From: Akkermansia muciniphila
GTDB taxonomy: Bacteria > Verrucomicrobiota > Verrucomicrobiia > Methylacidiphilales > Verrucolacustridaceae
Assembly: GCA_945878585.1 (NCBI GenBank)
Contig: CAMDXQ010000002.1
Location: forward strand, 1 to 63,806
DNA length: 63,806 bases
Reading direction: 5' to 3'
The translations under genes and the position numbers were made by a program. The notes under the pieces were generated by a model. That model saw only the letters and a list, made by a program, of their open reading frames with translations. It did not search any database and was not told the origin of the DNA. This document shows, piece by piece, positions 16,669 to 25,549 of this stretch; positions within the stretch are counted from its first letter, which is position 1; each line of letters opens with the position of its first letter.

Positions 16669-17469
16669 ATGTCTACGAAGGTGGAGACTTTCGAAAAGTG
16701 GAAGATTGGCGATCGGGAGTTTCGTTCCCGATTACTGATTGGGACGGGTAAATTTTCATCGGTTGGGGCAATGCGATCGGCTTTGGAGGCGAGCGGGGCG
16801 GAAATCGTAACCGTGGCGTTGCGTCGGGTGGATCTGACGGGGTTGAAAGATCCGCAGTCGAACATGTTGGAGGAGATCGATCAACAAAAGTATTTGGTTT
16901 TGGCCAACACGAGCGGGGCGATGAATGCGGAGGAGGCAGTGCGTTTGGCGCGGTTGGCGGTGGCGGCTGGGTTGCCGAAGTGGGTGAAGTTGGAAATTCA
17001 TCCGGATCCTCGATATCTCCTGCCGGATCCAATCGAGACATTGAAAGCGACGGAGATTCTGGTGAAGGAAGGATTTACGATTCTGCCCTATATCAATGCG
17101 GATCCGGTTCTGGCGAAGAGGTTGGAGGAGGCGGGTGCGGCGACGGTGATGCCATTGGGCGCGCCCATTGGATCGAATCGGGGGATCGAGACGCGTGCCC
17201 AGATCGAGATCATTATTGAGCAGTCTAGAGTTCCGGTGATCGTGGATGCGGGATTAGGGGCTCCATCTCATGCGGCGGAGGCGTTGGAGATGGGTGCGGA
17301 TGCAGTTTTGATCAACACTGCGATTGCTGTGGCGGAAGATCCGGCCGCGATGGCCAAGGCGTTCCGGTTGGGGGTAGAGGCGGGAAGAATGGGATATGAA
17401 GCGGGATTAGGGCCGACTTGTCGGACGGCGTTGGCGACAAGTCCTCTGACGGGTTTTCTCGACGAATGA
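16669..17469 (+). CDS. thiG: thiazole synthase
   Basis: TIM-barrel enzyme that builds the thiazole phosphate ring of thiamine from DXP, dehydroglycine and ThiS thiocarboxylate. Of 266 residues, the start [19 protein letters not shown] is the ThiG signature. [17 protein letters not shown] carries the Schiff-base lysine region. [12 protein letters not shown] and [20 protein letters not shown] complete the phosphate site. It is coupled by ATGA to thiH. I saw no TPP riboswitch (no CTGAGA core) in the 80 bp upstream. Confidence 0.97.
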   Translation: MSTKVETFEKWKIGDREFRSRLLIGTGKFSSVGAMRSALEASGAEIVTVALRRVDLTGLKDPQSNMLEEIDQQKYLVLANTSGAMNAEEAVRLARLAVAAGLPKWVKLEIHPDPRYLLPDPIETLKATEILVKEGFTILPYINADPVLAKRLEEAGAATVMPLGAPIGSNRGIETRAQIEIIIEQSRVPVIVDAGLGAPSHAAEALEMGADAVLINTAIAVAEDPAAMAKAFRLGVEAGRMGYEAGLGPTCRTALATSPLTGFLDE

Positions 17470-18587
17470 GTGGAACTCCGGGAGATCCGCTTGAGGGGTT
17501 GCCCTTTTCTAGGTCGAGGGCGGTGGCGCGGTTTGAGGAATTGATGTTCGGGCCGATTCGTCTCGAGGAGTTAGCCGAGCAAGCCAGAGCGGAAACTCGG
17601 AAAAACTTTGGGCGAACCATGCGCTTGTTTGCCCCTCTTTATCTTTCGAATGAGTGTGTGAACACGTGTCAGTACTGTGGATTTTCGAAAGATAATCCGA
17701 TTCGGAGGGTGACCTTAACTCCGGAGGAGGTGGAAGTGGAGGCGAAGCATCTAGCGGGACTTGGGTTTCGCAATGTTCTTTTGGTGAGTGGGGAGCATCC
17801 CCGGGAGGTACCGGTTCCTTATTTGGCGGAGACGGTGAGAAGGACAGTTGGGCTTTTCCCTTCCGTTGCGATTGAGGTCGCACCGTTGGAGACGGCGGAG
17901 TATCGGGATATTGTGGAGGCGGGGGCGGAGGGTTTGGTGCTGTATCAGGAGAGTTATGATCGTGCAGCATATGCGGAGATGCATGTCTCGGGGCCGAAAC
18001 GGAATTTCGATGAAAGGTTAGGTGGACCCGAGCGGGGGTATCAGGCGGGATTTCGCAGAATTGGATTAGGGGTACTGGTGGGATTGGCGGACTGGAGGAG
18101 GGAGTTGGTGGCGTTGGCGGCTCATGTTTGCCATTTGATGAAGGTGGGTTGGAAAGCACAGGTGACGTTGGCTTTACCCCGATTGCGGCCGGCCGCCGGC
18201 GGATTTCAGCCTCGGGTTGCGATGTCGGATCGGGATTTTGTCCGGGCGATCTGTGCGTTCCGTGTAGCATTTCCGCAGGCAGGAATTGTTTTGTCCACGA
18301 GAGAACCGGCGAAGTTGCGGGATGGTTTAATGGATTTGGGAGTGACGATGATGAGTGCGGGTTCGGAGACCGATCCAGGCGGTTATACGGGAGTGGGGAA
18401 GAAGAGGTTGCACCGAACGGTGAGGGGTCGGGAAGTGGCGTTGGAAGCGAAGGAGTGGGAAGGGGCGGAAGCGACAGAACAGTTTGAAGTATCGGATGAG
18501 AGAAGTGCGGAGGAGCTGAGTCAGGAACTGCGGCGGCGGGGTTTCGATCCTGTTTGGAAGGATTGGGACCGGGCTTTGGCGGGCTAG
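17466..18587 (+). CDS. thiH: 2-iminoacetate synthase
   Basis: Radical-SAM enzyme that cleaves tyrosine to dehydroglycine for ThiG. The cluster motif is [10 protein letters not shown] (CxxxCxxC), within [20 protein letters not shown]. The family features [25 protein letters not shown] and the C-terminal [15 protein letters not shown] follow. The ATG at 17466 is chosen because it overlaps the thiG stop; an earlier in-frame ATG at 17418 lies deep inside thiG. The 373-residue length is normal. The order G-H-S is rearranged relative to the common S-G-H. Confidence 0.95.
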   Translation: MSGTPGDPLEGLPFSRSRAVARFEELMFGPIRLEELAEQARAETRKNFGRTMRLFAPLYLSNECVNTCQYCGFSKDNPIRRVTLTPEEVEVEAKHLAGLGFRNVLLVSGEHPREVPVPYLAETVRRTVGLFPSVAIEVAPLETAEYRDIVEAGAEGLVLYQESYDRAAYAEMHVSGPKRNFDERLGGPERGYQAGFRRIGLGVLVGLADWRRELVALAAHVCHLMKVGWKAQVTLALPRLRPAAGGFQPRVAMSDRDFVRAICAFRVAFPQAGIVLSTREPAKLRDGLMDLGVTMMSAGSETDPGGYTGVGKKRLHRTVRGREVALEAKEWEGAEATEQFEVSDERSAEELSQELRRRGFDPVWKDWDRALAG

Positions 18588-18591
18588 AAGG

Positions 18592-18804
18592 ATGGCGATC
18601 ATGGTGACGATATTTGCAAATGGGAAAGCTCGGCAAGTGCGTCCGAGTCAAACTGTGGCGGAGATGATCCGGGAAATGAATATTGAGCCGTCGAGCGTCC
18701 TGGTGGAGCGGAATGGGGAGGCTCTTTTACGGCAGGAGTGGGCTGAAAAGAAAGTGGAGCATGGGGATCGTCTGGAATTTGTACGGGTGGTGGCGGGGGG
18801 ATAA
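18592..18804 (+). CDS. thiS: sulfur carrier protein ThiS
   Basis: Ubiquitin-like 70-residue carrier that ends in the required Gly-Gly (VVAGG), where the thiocarboxylate forms. FANGKARQV, SSVLVERNGEAL and GDRLEFVRVVAGG are typical ThiS positions. A second start at ATG 18601 (MVTIFANG) is possible. It begins 4 bp after thiH. The adenylating partner ThiF is not in the window. Confidence 0.93.
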   Translation: MAIMVTIFANGKARQVRPSQTVAEMIREMNIEPSSVLVERNGEALLRQEWAEKKVEHGDRLEFVRVVAGG

Positions 18805-18807
18805 TCG

Positions 18808-19407
18808 ATGGCGGAGGATCGGGAGAGCAAGATCGATGATGCATTGGTGCGGCGGATGGCGGAGGGGGACGAGGAGGCGTTGCGAGAGCTGATTGTGAGG
18901 CATGAGGACCGGGTGTATGGAACAGTGGCTCGGATGATTGGGGGTGCGGGACCGGATGCAGAGGATTTAGCGCAGCAGATTTTTTTGCGGATTTGGAAGG
19001 CGGCACCGAAGTACCGAGCCGAAGCGAAGTTTACCACTTGGCTGATGACCGTGACACGAAATCTGGTGTTCACCTTTTGTGAAGCCCGTGCGAGGCGATT
19101 AGAAGTATCAGAGGAGATTGTGGATGAAGAGGCGGAAGAGACGATTCAGCGAAAGGAGTCGGTCGCGGCAAGGACTCCGAGAGAGGATTTATCTGGAAAG
19201 GAGTTGATCGAGGCTGTGGAGGAGGCTTGTGCTCAGCTACCGATGAAGCAGAGGTTGGTGGTACACCTACGGGAGCATGAGGACATGGATTTTTCTGAGA
19301 TTGGAGAAATATTGGGAATCAGCGAGCTTGGGGCTAAGTCGTTGATGTTCAGGGCACGTGAAAATTTAAAAATAAAGCTATCTGCTTTTTTGACCGAACC
19401 TAGTTAG
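18808..19407 (+). CDS. ECF-type RNA polymerase sigma factor
   Basis: Sigma-70 family, group 4, 199 residues. Region 2 spans about residues 25-85, with DAEDLAQQIFLRIWKAAPKYR and FTTWLMTVTRNLVFTF (-10 recognition). Region 4 spans about 140-190, with LPMKQRLVVHLREHEDMDFSEIGEILGIS (-35 recognition). A Glu-rich linker of about 50 residues separates them. The gene starts 3 bp after thiS, so it may be read with the thi genes. It is followed by a one-TM protein and an exported protein that form a likely signalling module. Confidence 0.9.
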   Translation: MAEDRESKIDDALVRRMAEGDEEALRELIVRHEDRVYGTVARMIGGAGPDAEDLAQQIFLRIWKAAPKYRAEAKFTTWLMTVTRNLVFTFCEARARRLEVSEEIVDEEAEETIQRKESVAARTPREDLSGKELIEAVEEACAQLPMKQRLVVHLREHEDMDFSEIGEILGISELGAKSLMFRARENLKIKLSAFLTEPS

Positions 19408-19429
19408 AAGAAAGGGAGTCTAATACTAT

Positions 19430-19753
19430 ATGAGGAAGAAGAGAGATGAGATTGGGGATGGGGCGGAGGGGTTGGGACCGGAGTTAGGTAGGCTTTGGGC
19501 CTCGGCTCCTGTTCCCAAGGCACCATCGTGGTTTGCGGCGAGGACGATGGCTCGGTTGCGACGAGAAGAAGATAGTAGGAAAAGTTGGTTCGGAATGCCG
19601 AAGTGGGTTTTGATTGGGACGGGGTTGGCGTTATTGGCGTTGGGTTGGTTTCGCTGGGAAAGTCAGCCTACGATTCGGGATGCGGAGGTTTATGCGGCTT
19701 TGAATGCTCTGGTTGAAGAGGATCGGGAGAGTCGTTGGTGGGCAGGATTATGA
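19430..19753 (+). CDS. single-pass membrane protein next to the ECF sigma factor (candidate anti-sigma)
   Basis: A 107-residue protein. About 60 cytoplasmic residues contain PSWFAARTMARLRREED, followed by one transmembrane segment WVLIGTGLALLALGWF and a short outside tail. This size, the single span and the position right after an ECF sigma gene are what an anti-sigma factor would show. The classical zinc-binding HxxxCxxC motif is absent, so assignment rests on layout only. Its stop overlaps the next start by ATGA. Confidence 0.6.
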   Translation: MRKKRDEIGDGAEGLGPELGRLWASAPVPKAPSWFAARTMARLRREEDSRKSWFGMPKWVLIGTGLALLALGWFRWESQPTIRDAEVYAALNALVEEDRESRWWAGL

Positions 19754-20292
19754 TTAGGACAATTACTTATTTTCTCACGGGGTTCGTTTTATGTGGCATG
19801 CCTCTGGAGGCACAGGAGGTGGATGGGTCGACGAAATCAGTGAAGTCTCGCCCTCCCCGTGTTCCGGACGGACCCTTTGTGCCAAAGCGGGATATGATTC
19901 AGCGGGAGAAGGGGCAGTTTTGGGCTGGGCCGCAGGATGAGGGGCGTTTTGTTCAGATCATGACGCTGGCACTGGTTCCGAAAGAGCAGTTGGAGAAACA
20001 ACTGCAGGCTTGGCCGATGTACGAGAAGTTAACTCAGGAACAGAAGGCTAGGTTGGTGGAGAGGATTGATGAATTTAGGATGAAGTCGACCAAGGAGGCA
20101 TTGGGTGTGGCGCAGGAGTTCCAGTTCGATGTGCGTCCGGAAAATGAGCAGGCCTTTGTTCGAGCCTATTGGATGGAGAAGATCGCCACGGAAAAGGCGA
20201 TTCGGGAGGAGTTATCCCCACTGAGGAAGAGGCTTGAGGGTGAGGCGAGGAGGAGGTTGGAAACGACATTCAAAAGTGGTGTAAAGCAGTAA
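19750..20292 (+). CDS. exported protein of the sigma-factor module, CpxP/CnrX-like layout
   Basis: About 180 residues from the ATG at 19750, which overlaps the previous stop. The N-terminus MIRTITYFLTGFVLCGMPLEAQ is a signal peptide. The mature part is helical and charged, with LTQEQKARLVERIDEFRMKS and an end rich in Arg/Glu (LSPLRKRLEGEARRRLETT). This resembles small periplasmic helical sensors (CpxP, CnrX, heavy-metal-resistance family), though the LTxxQ motif is only approximate. Likely a periplasmic partner of the membrane protein before it. The stress it senses cannot be told from sequence. Confidence 0.55.
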   Translation: MIRTITYFLTGFVLCGMPLEAQEVDGSTKSVKSRPPRVPDGPFVPKRDMIQREKGQFWAGPQDEGRFVQIMTLALVPKEQLEKQLQAWPMYEKLTQEQKARLVERIDEFRMKSTKEALGVAQEFQFDVRPENEQAFVRAYWMEKIATEKAIREELSPLRKRLEGEARRRLETTFKSGVKQ

Positions 20293-20395
20293 TTTGGAAT
20301 GAGAAAGAATCGGAACGCAAACTAATCTTTTTGGCATCAAATTGTAACTTTGTCAGACTTGCCCTGTCTTTTCCCCAACTTATTCACATTAGGGC

Positions 20396-22333
20396 GTGAA
20401 AGACGTACTGATCCTTACGGGGGGGCAAGAAGAGCACCATTATGTGGCTCGTGCGGTACGTGATCTTTTAGAGGAGGAGTCTGGGACGGAGATACGGGTG
20501 GAGGTTCGTGAGGTTGGTCAGGGTGGGATTGAGGGGTGGTTGGGATGGATTACGGGAAAGATGGGCAGGGGGAAGGCTAAGGGGGAAACCTTTGGAAAGT
20601 GGATTCGGAGGGCTGGAATCGATGTGTTGGGTAGTTCGGGTTGGCCCCAGTTGCGTCGGATGGTGGCTTTGACTTTGGAAGAGGCTCGGCCTGAGGTGGT
20701 GGTGTTTTTTCATCCGGCGGTAGGATTGGCACTGCAAGAGAGAGTTCAGGATCGGTCAGAGGCGGGATTTCAGCGGGTTGGCGTGGTTCTGGAGGCGGAG
20801 GATTTGCCTGGATGGGATGGAGTGACAGCGGATCTTTTGTGGGTTGCGGATGAGGGATCAGCCAAGGAGTTGAGGGAGAAAAATCCAAAGGCGCGGGAGG
20901 TAGTGGCGGGCGGGTGGCCTGTGCGGCCGACCTTTGATCCTGGAGATGATGTGAAGAGGGTCGGAGGAAAGAAAGGGGAGCCGTTCCGGGTTTTGTATCT
21001 CATCAATTCCCGTCGCCGAAAAGCGATTCGGACGGTGGAGAAAATCCTTCGTAGTGCGGAGGTGGAGGTGACAGCAGTGGTGGGTAAGGAGGAGGAGTTG
21101 AAAAAGGATTTGCGAAAGGCATTTCCTGAGTCTCAAGGGAAGTTGGAGATCCATGGTTGGGTGAAAAATCTTCCCGGGATGATTCGGGCTCATGATTTGG
21201 TGGTGACGAAACCAGGGACGATCAGTGTGCGGGAGATCTTGGCCACGGGTCGTCCTGCAGTGTTAGTGGAGGGAGGGAGGGATTCGGAGAAGCGTAAGGG
21301 GATTTGTCGGCTCATCACGCGTTTGGGGGCGGGCGCTTTGGCTGATTCGCCAGGGGAAATTGCTGCTCGGATCCGGCAGGCTTTGGAAGGGGGTGGGGTG
21401 GGTCTGCGGGAGTGGGGACGACGTTCGAGACAGGAAGCGGTTCGTTCCTTGGGGGCAACGGAGAGATTGGCCAATCGGATTGCCCAGATGGCACAAGCCG
21501 CGACCGAAATCGAAAGAGTGCCCGAGTTGCGGTTGATGCATCATGGGCATCTTGGCAAGAAGGGGTTGCGGATGGTGGATTTGCACACGCATACGATATT
21601 TTCGGATGGGCGATTAACCTTGCGGGAGGTTGTTGATTTTTACGGACGGAGAGGTTTCGATGCCTTGGCGGTGACAGATCATCTGGTGGATCGACGCCGG
21701 TTGCTGGGACGGTTGGCGAACATGTCGGGCCTGGTTCTCACGGCAGATGATCTACCGGATTATTTTCGGGCCTTGGCAGAGGAGAGGAACCGGGCGTGGA
21801 CGAAATACAGGATGATCTTATTTCCGGGCTTGGAGTTTAACCATGATGGGCTGACTGCCAAAGGTTCGGCTCACTTATTGGGTGTGGATCTGCAGAAGCC
21901 GATCGATCCGGCCTTATCTCTCAAGGAGATCTGCCTCGAAATCCGAGAGCAGGGGGGATTGACGATTGCGGCTCATCCACACCACATGAGCTCAGCTTGG
22001 GGAAAGGATACTCTTTATCTGTGGGAGAGGCAGGAAGAGTTTCGTCCGTTGATCGACGCGTGGGAGATTGGAAACCGAGATGATCTATTTAATCCGGTCG
22101 GTTTGAAAAAGTTGCCTCTGATTGCGGGAAGTGATTTTCACAAGCCGAAGCATCTCACGAGTTGGAAGACTTTGCTCTGGTGTGAAAAGGAGCCCGAGGC
22201 GATCAAGGAATGTATTCGTCGCAACAAGGATGTCTCGATCACCCTGTATCGGGATCACCGGTTCGGTGGGGAAAGTGAGGAGCGGGAAGAGAAAAAAGGA
22301 GTCGGACGAGCGGCAAGGGAATCGAATCAGTAG
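20396..22333 (+). CDS. fusion of a GT28/MGDG-synthase-like glycosyltransferase and a PHP phosphoesterase
   Basis: A 645-residue protein starting at GTG 20396. Residues about 1-375 resemble the MGDG synthase/UgtP branch of GT28. They have VLILTGGQEEHHYVARAV, VAGGWPVRPTF, and the donor-side HGWVKNLPGMIRAHDLVVTKPGTISVREILATGRP. Residues about 393-630 are a PHP domain: VDLHTHTIFSDG, LAVTDH, GLEFNHDG, IAAHPHH and IAGSDFHK supply the metal ligands. Neither domain looks decayed. The two activities would be a lipid or sugar glycosyl transfer and a phosphoester hydrolysis, but substrates are unknown. The stop overlaps the convergent porin by 7 bp. Confidence 0.8.
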   Translation: MKDVLILTGGQEEHHYVARAVRDLLEEESGTEIRVEVREVGQGGIEGWLGWITGKMGRGKAKGETFGKWIRRAGIDVLGSSGWPQLRRMVALTLEEARPEVVVFFHPAVGLALQERVQDRSEAGFQRVGVVLEAEDLPGWDGVTADLLWVADEGSAKELREKNPKAREVVAGGWPVRPTFDPGDDVKRVGGKKGEPFRVLYLINSRRRKAIRTVEKILRSAEVEVTAVVGKEEELKKDLRKAFPESQGKLEIHGWVKNLPGMIRAHDLVVTKPGTISVREILATGRPAVLVEGGRDSEKRKGICRLITRLGAGALADSPGEIAARIRQALEGGGVGLREWGRRSRQEAVRSLGATERLANRIAQMAQAATEIERVPELRLMHHGHLGKKGLRMVDLHTHTIFSDGRLTLREVVDFYGRRGFDALAVTDHLVDRRRLLGRLANMSGLVLTADDLPDYFRALAEERNRAWTKYRMILFPGLEFNHDGLTAKGSAHLLGVDLQKPIDPALSLKEICLEIREQGGLTIAAHPHHMSSAWGKDTLYLWERQEEFRPLIDAWEIGNRDDLFNPVGLKKLPLIAGSDFHKPKHLTSWKTLLWCEKEPEAIKECIRRNKDVSITLYRDHRFGGESEEREEKKGVGRAARESNQ

Positions 22334-23949
22334 AGGAGTTGAAGGCGGGTAATAAACCCGAGTTCATTATTTTCCACCACAGTTCCCTGAGCACCTCCTC
22401 CGGTAAAGGCGTTGTACTCCATCGTCAATCCAAGGCGCACAATTCGGTTGATGTACCAGTTGAGAGCGATGGAGGCCCCGTTGACTCCCGTTGCGCTCTC
22501 CGTCTGGGAGATGCCCAACCCTCCTTGCTCGATCGGTCGAAACATATTGGCCCCCGCGGCTAGGCCATCATAGCGCAGGGAGAGCTCCCACGCACCGATA
22601 TCCCCTTTGGTAAAATCGAGAGGCTTATCCGGAACGATGCCGCCGAGAGTTGCGACTTCGCCGGTGATGACCCAATCGACTTGGACATTCCATGCGGTGG
22701 TTTGGTAGTTGGTGAAGCCACCACCGGAGGATCCATACACGCCCGCCGTATTGACTCCTTGCTGTTCGGCTGTGAATTCGGCCCAGCATTCGAATGGTCC
22801 GTAGTTGTAGTAGACTTGAGGACTGATTCGCCATACTTCGCCTTGAACACCTAAGCCATTTGGGAAACTGAGGAACGTATTTCCTCCATCCGTACTGTAG
22901 TTTTGGAATAGATTCGAGGAGCTAATGGAGCTGTTCTGAGACTGCCAACCGATGCTGCCACCCACACCTAAGTGAAGACCTCGAAGTTCCTCTGGGACCC
23001 CCATCTCTCCACGAAAGGGTTGGCTGTAAAGGCGGAAGTAGCCCACGGGTCCGCTTCCGTAATCGAGTCCACTTTGAACAGTGTCGTTGCGGGCTCCTGC
23101 TCCTACCATGGCGGCCCAAGATAGTTTATATGAAAAAAGGGAGCCGTGGGCCATGACCCCTAGATCCCGGTTTGGGATCAGATTGGAGGTAAGAGATCGC
23201 TCGGAAAAAGGAAGAAAGGCGGCGGGAGTCAGCATTTCCAGTCCGACGGGAACAGTGAACTTCCCAGCCTGAACCTGAATTTCATCGACCGTATCATAAT
23301 TGATATATGCGTCGGCAATCGTGGTTTGGTAGGAGGTTGCATTGGGTGATGAGAGGGCAAACTCGGGAGCAAAGCGGTACTCCCAATCATCATAAAAGTA
23401 GCCAGAGACGTAGGGTCGGGCTCGCCGAATGAGAAACTTGGACATATCGGTCGTTCCTGCATCAACGAACTCCCGGTCATCCAACTGAAGCAAGCCCCCA
23501 AGCCGAACCATGTGATGATTGTCCTCTGATCGGAAAATCAGGCCGTTTTCCGAGACATCAACCATGGGAAGGTTCATTTGCCCTTGCTGTTCGGGCTTAG
23601 GGGCAAATTCGGTGGTTCCCTCGATTGCCTCCTCCATGGAAGTTTGCTCTCTGACTTGTGGGGTGAGAAAGGGGGTATATCCGATGGGATGGGGGTTGAG
23701 GGGGGGCGCTTCTGTTTTCTTTTTTTCTTGGTCATCGGAGGGAGGGCGTAATCGGGCAGTAGGAGAGTCGACATTTTGTTGACTCTTCAGCTTCTTAACT
23801 TCGTCCATCAGGGACTGCATCTGGGCTTTTAGATCAGCAATTGTTTTGGCGGTCTCCTCGTCCATCGCGCGGAGGGGAAGGGAGCCTGCCAGGAGTAAAA
23901 AAGCCCCAGACACAACCCAGCTGTATGATTTTGGAAATCCCGCGATCAT
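22327..23949 (-). CDS. OprO/OprP-like outer-membrane porin
   Basis: A 540-residue protein with a signal peptide (SWVVSGAFLLLAGSLPLRA). A short coiled coil LKAQMQSLMDEVKKLKSQ probably makes a trimer stalk, and a Pro-rich linker follows. The phosphate-selective-porin barrel has LGGLLQLDDREF, FLIRRARPYVSGYFYDDWEYRFAPEF and QAGKFTVPVGLEM. The protein ends in alternating beta strands with a terminal aromatic residue (LGFITRLQLLY). It could pass phosphate or other anions; selectivity cannot be read from sequence. It lies downstream of tRNA-Leu on the same strand and has a structured leader. Confidence 0.88.
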   Translation of the reverse strand: MIAGFPKSYSWVVSGAFLLLAGSLPLRAMDEETAKTIADLKAQMQSLMDEVKKLKSQQNVDSPTARLRPPSDDQEKKKTEAPPLNPHPIGYTPFLTPQVREQTSMEEAIEGTTEFAPKPEQQGQMNLPMVDVSENGLIFRSEDNHHMVRLGGLLQLDDREFVDAGTTDMSKFLIRRARPYVSGYFYDDWEYRFAPEFALSSPNATSYQTTIADAYINYDTVDEIQVQAGKFTVPVGLEMLTPAAFLPFSERSLTSNLIPNRDLGVMAHGSLFSYKLSWAAMVGAGARNDTVQSGLDYGSGPVGYFRLYSQPFRGEMGVPEELRGLHLGVGGSIGWQSQNSSISSSNLFQNYSTDGGNTFLSFPNGLGVQGEVWRISPQVYYNYGPFECWAEFTAEQQGVNTAGVYGSSGGGFTNYQTTAWNVQVDWVITGEVATLGGIVPDKPLDFTKGDIGAWELSLRYDGLAAGANMFRPIEQGGLGISQTESATGVNGASIALNWYINRIVRLGLTMEYNAFTGGGAQGTVVENNELGFITRLQLLY

Positions 23950-24020
23950 TCACGAGAAGGATCATCTGAAATTGGGTGAATCCCAAGATTTCAGGGTGTC
24001 ATAGGGAAATGATTCGTGAA
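23950..24020 (-). promoter_or_regulatory. nested inverted repeats in the porin leader
   Basis: An outer repeat, TTCACGA (23949-23955) and TCGTGAA (24014-24020), encloses an inner hairpin CTGAAAT-TGGG / CCCA-AG-ATTTCAG (23966-23994). The structure ends at the porin ATG, so in the mRNA it could hide the translation start. No T-run follows, so it is not an ordinary terminator for the upstream tRNA. Confidence 0.5.
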
Positions 24021-24035
24021 CAAACGAGAATAAAG

Positions 24036-24117
24036 TGGGCCTGAGAGGACTTGAACCTCCATGGGTTACCCCAACAGATCCTAAGTCTGTCGCGTCTGCC
24101 AGTTTCGCCACAGGCCC
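24036..24117 (-). tRNA. tRNA-Leu (anticodon UAG)
   Basis: An 82-base class-II tRNA. Acceptor stem GGGCCTG pairs with CAGGCCC, with discriminator A at 24036. The D arm has AAACTGGCAGACGC. The anticodon loop CTTAGGA gives UAG, which reads CUN leucine codons. The variable arm GGG-TAA-CCC is long, and the T loop is TTCAAGT. CCA is not encoded. Confidence 0.95.
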
Positions 24118-24240
24118 ATACCCAAAACTTTACTCAAAAATAGCCGACCGACGAGCGTAAGAAGTGGTGAATTCTTCTATTGCTTTAAGGCTTTATTATG
24201 TCAAAGGGTATATCTGACACAAATGACTGACTAATAATAT

Positions 24241-24513
24241 ATGCTAAAAGTACTAAAATACAAAAAGGGTTTTACCTTGCGTCATCATCTGGATGAAAAG
24301 TGGGACCGATTGGATTATGGATTTAAGATTAAGCTTCAGGGGTTCATTTTACTCATCGCATTGGGGGTTGTTGTTTCAGGTTTGGTATGGGCAAATCAGA
24401 AAAATGAAAAAAACGAGTGGCTAGAAAGCCGAAATCATAGTGAAACGCCCAAAGAATTGAGTAAGTTCAATCCTGTGATTTCCGATCCCTCATTACGAAC
24501 AGACAAAGAGTAA
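24241..24513 (+). CDS. small single-pass membrane protein, unknown
   Basis: A 90-residue protein with a basic N-terminus (MLKVLKYKKGFTLRHHLDEKWD), one hydrophobic span LQGFILLIALGVVVSGLVW and a polar C-terminus. It resembles no family I know. Its codons and the flanking DNA are noticeably more AT-rich than the rest of the window, and it lies beside a tRNA gene, a common insertion site. The layout (basic, TM, polar) favours a real protein over chance. Confidence 0.5.
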   Translation: MLKVLKYKKGFTLRHHLDEKWDRLDYGFKIKLQGFILLIALGVVVSGLVWANQKNEKNEWLESRNHSETPKELSKFNPVISDPSLRTDKE

Positions 24514-24572
24514 GTATCTCGTCGGTGTAAATTTCACCGAATCTTTTTTCGTTTTGTGAAGTCTTATCCTTT

Positions 24573-25535
24573 ATGTGGATATGGCTTTCTTTCGGGGTTT
24601 GGTTTTCAACATTGGGGTACTCTTCTGGCGGCTTGCCACTTCCTGCCCCTGAGTGGGTTGAGCCTGAGATTTCTTGCCCGCTCGAGGCACCTCTACCAGA
24701 GACTCTCCCAAAGAGGTGGATCACTTGGAATCTTCAATGGTTTCCAGGTCAAATTCCCAGTGCCAATCGAGATGGAAGGTCGAAGCATGAGGCTGAGGTG
24801 AAGAAGTGGTTGGGGCGGTTGAAACCCGACGTGGGTATCTTTCAGGAGGTTTTGGACGCTGATGCTTTAAAGAGGAGTGCTTCCGACTTTCCTTGGCAAG
24901 CTGTCACCCGTTTTTCCCGGGCGGCGGATGAGGAGAAAAAACTTCCTCCTCAAAACCTTGCGATCTGTAGCCGGGTCCCTTGGGTAGAGGCGTGGGAGGT
25001 GGATTTCGATAGGCTGCCTTTAACTCCTGATCGTCCCGTCCGAGGTTTTTTAGGAGTGATGTGGAGATCGCAAAAGGGGAGAACATGGACGGCCTATGCG
25101 GTTCATCTGAAGAGCAACCGTGGCGGGAGAGAGGGAATGGCAAAGCGTCGGGAAAAAGCGATCGAGTATCTTCGGATGGATTGGCGCAGGCGAGGGTTGA
25201 AACCAGAACAGGATGCTATTCTGATCACTGGAGACTTTAACTGTTCGTTGAAAAATCCTGAGTTTCGCAAGGAAAAGACGATTCGGAGTTTATTGGGGGA
25301 GGGTTGGGTATCGGTGACAGAGCAGTTGGATTGGCCCGAGGGTGCGACGGTTCGGCCGGATCCCGCACAAAAGTATCCGCCGACGGATTTCGACCATATT
25401 CTACTTTCTCATGGTTGGGTTGACCAAATGGGAAGTCAGAATTGGAAAGCGGGAGTGATGCAGAGTACGAATATTCCGAGTGACCATTGGCCGGTTTGGA
25501 TGAAGTTGGGAAATCAGGCTGCACCCCAGCCTTGA
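24573..25535 (+). CDS. exported endonuclease/exonuclease/phosphatase (EEP) family protein
   Basis: A 320-residue protein with a hydrophobic N-terminus (MWIWLSFGVWFSTLGYSSG) that may be a signal peptide. The EEP fold motifs are TWNLQWFPG (N of the first metal motif), VGIFQEVLD (metal glutamate), YAVHLKSNRGG, ITGDFNCS (catalytic Asp/Asn) and the final SDHWPVW with the catalytic histidine. Members hydrolyse nucleic acids, phosphoinositides or sphingolipids, and the substrate is unknown here. The start is not certain because another ATG lies at 24556 in a different frame. Confidence 0.85.
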   Translation: MWIWLSFGVWFSTLGYSSGGLPLPAPEWVEPEISCPLEAPLPETLPKRWITWNLQWFPGQIPSANRDGRSKHEAEVKKWLGRLKPDVGIFQEVLDADALKRSASDFPWQAVTRFSRAADEEKKLPPQNLAICSRVPWVEAWEVDFDRLPLTPDRPVRGFLGVMWRSQKGRTWTAYAVHLKSNRGGREGMAKRREKAIEYLRMDWRRRGLKPEQDAILITGDFNCSLKNPEFRKEKTIRSLLGEGWVSVTEQLDWPEGATVRPDPAQKYPPTDFDHILLSHGWVDQMGSQNWKAGVMQSTNIPSDHWPVWMKLGNQAAPQP

Positions 25536-25549
25536 TTGGTGAAGGATTC

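Noticed and set aside
17509-18651. 380-codon minus-strand open frame opposite thiH
   Set aside because: The translation is Pro/Ser/His-rich with no domain; it is the complement of thiH, whose radical-SAM motifs are clear.
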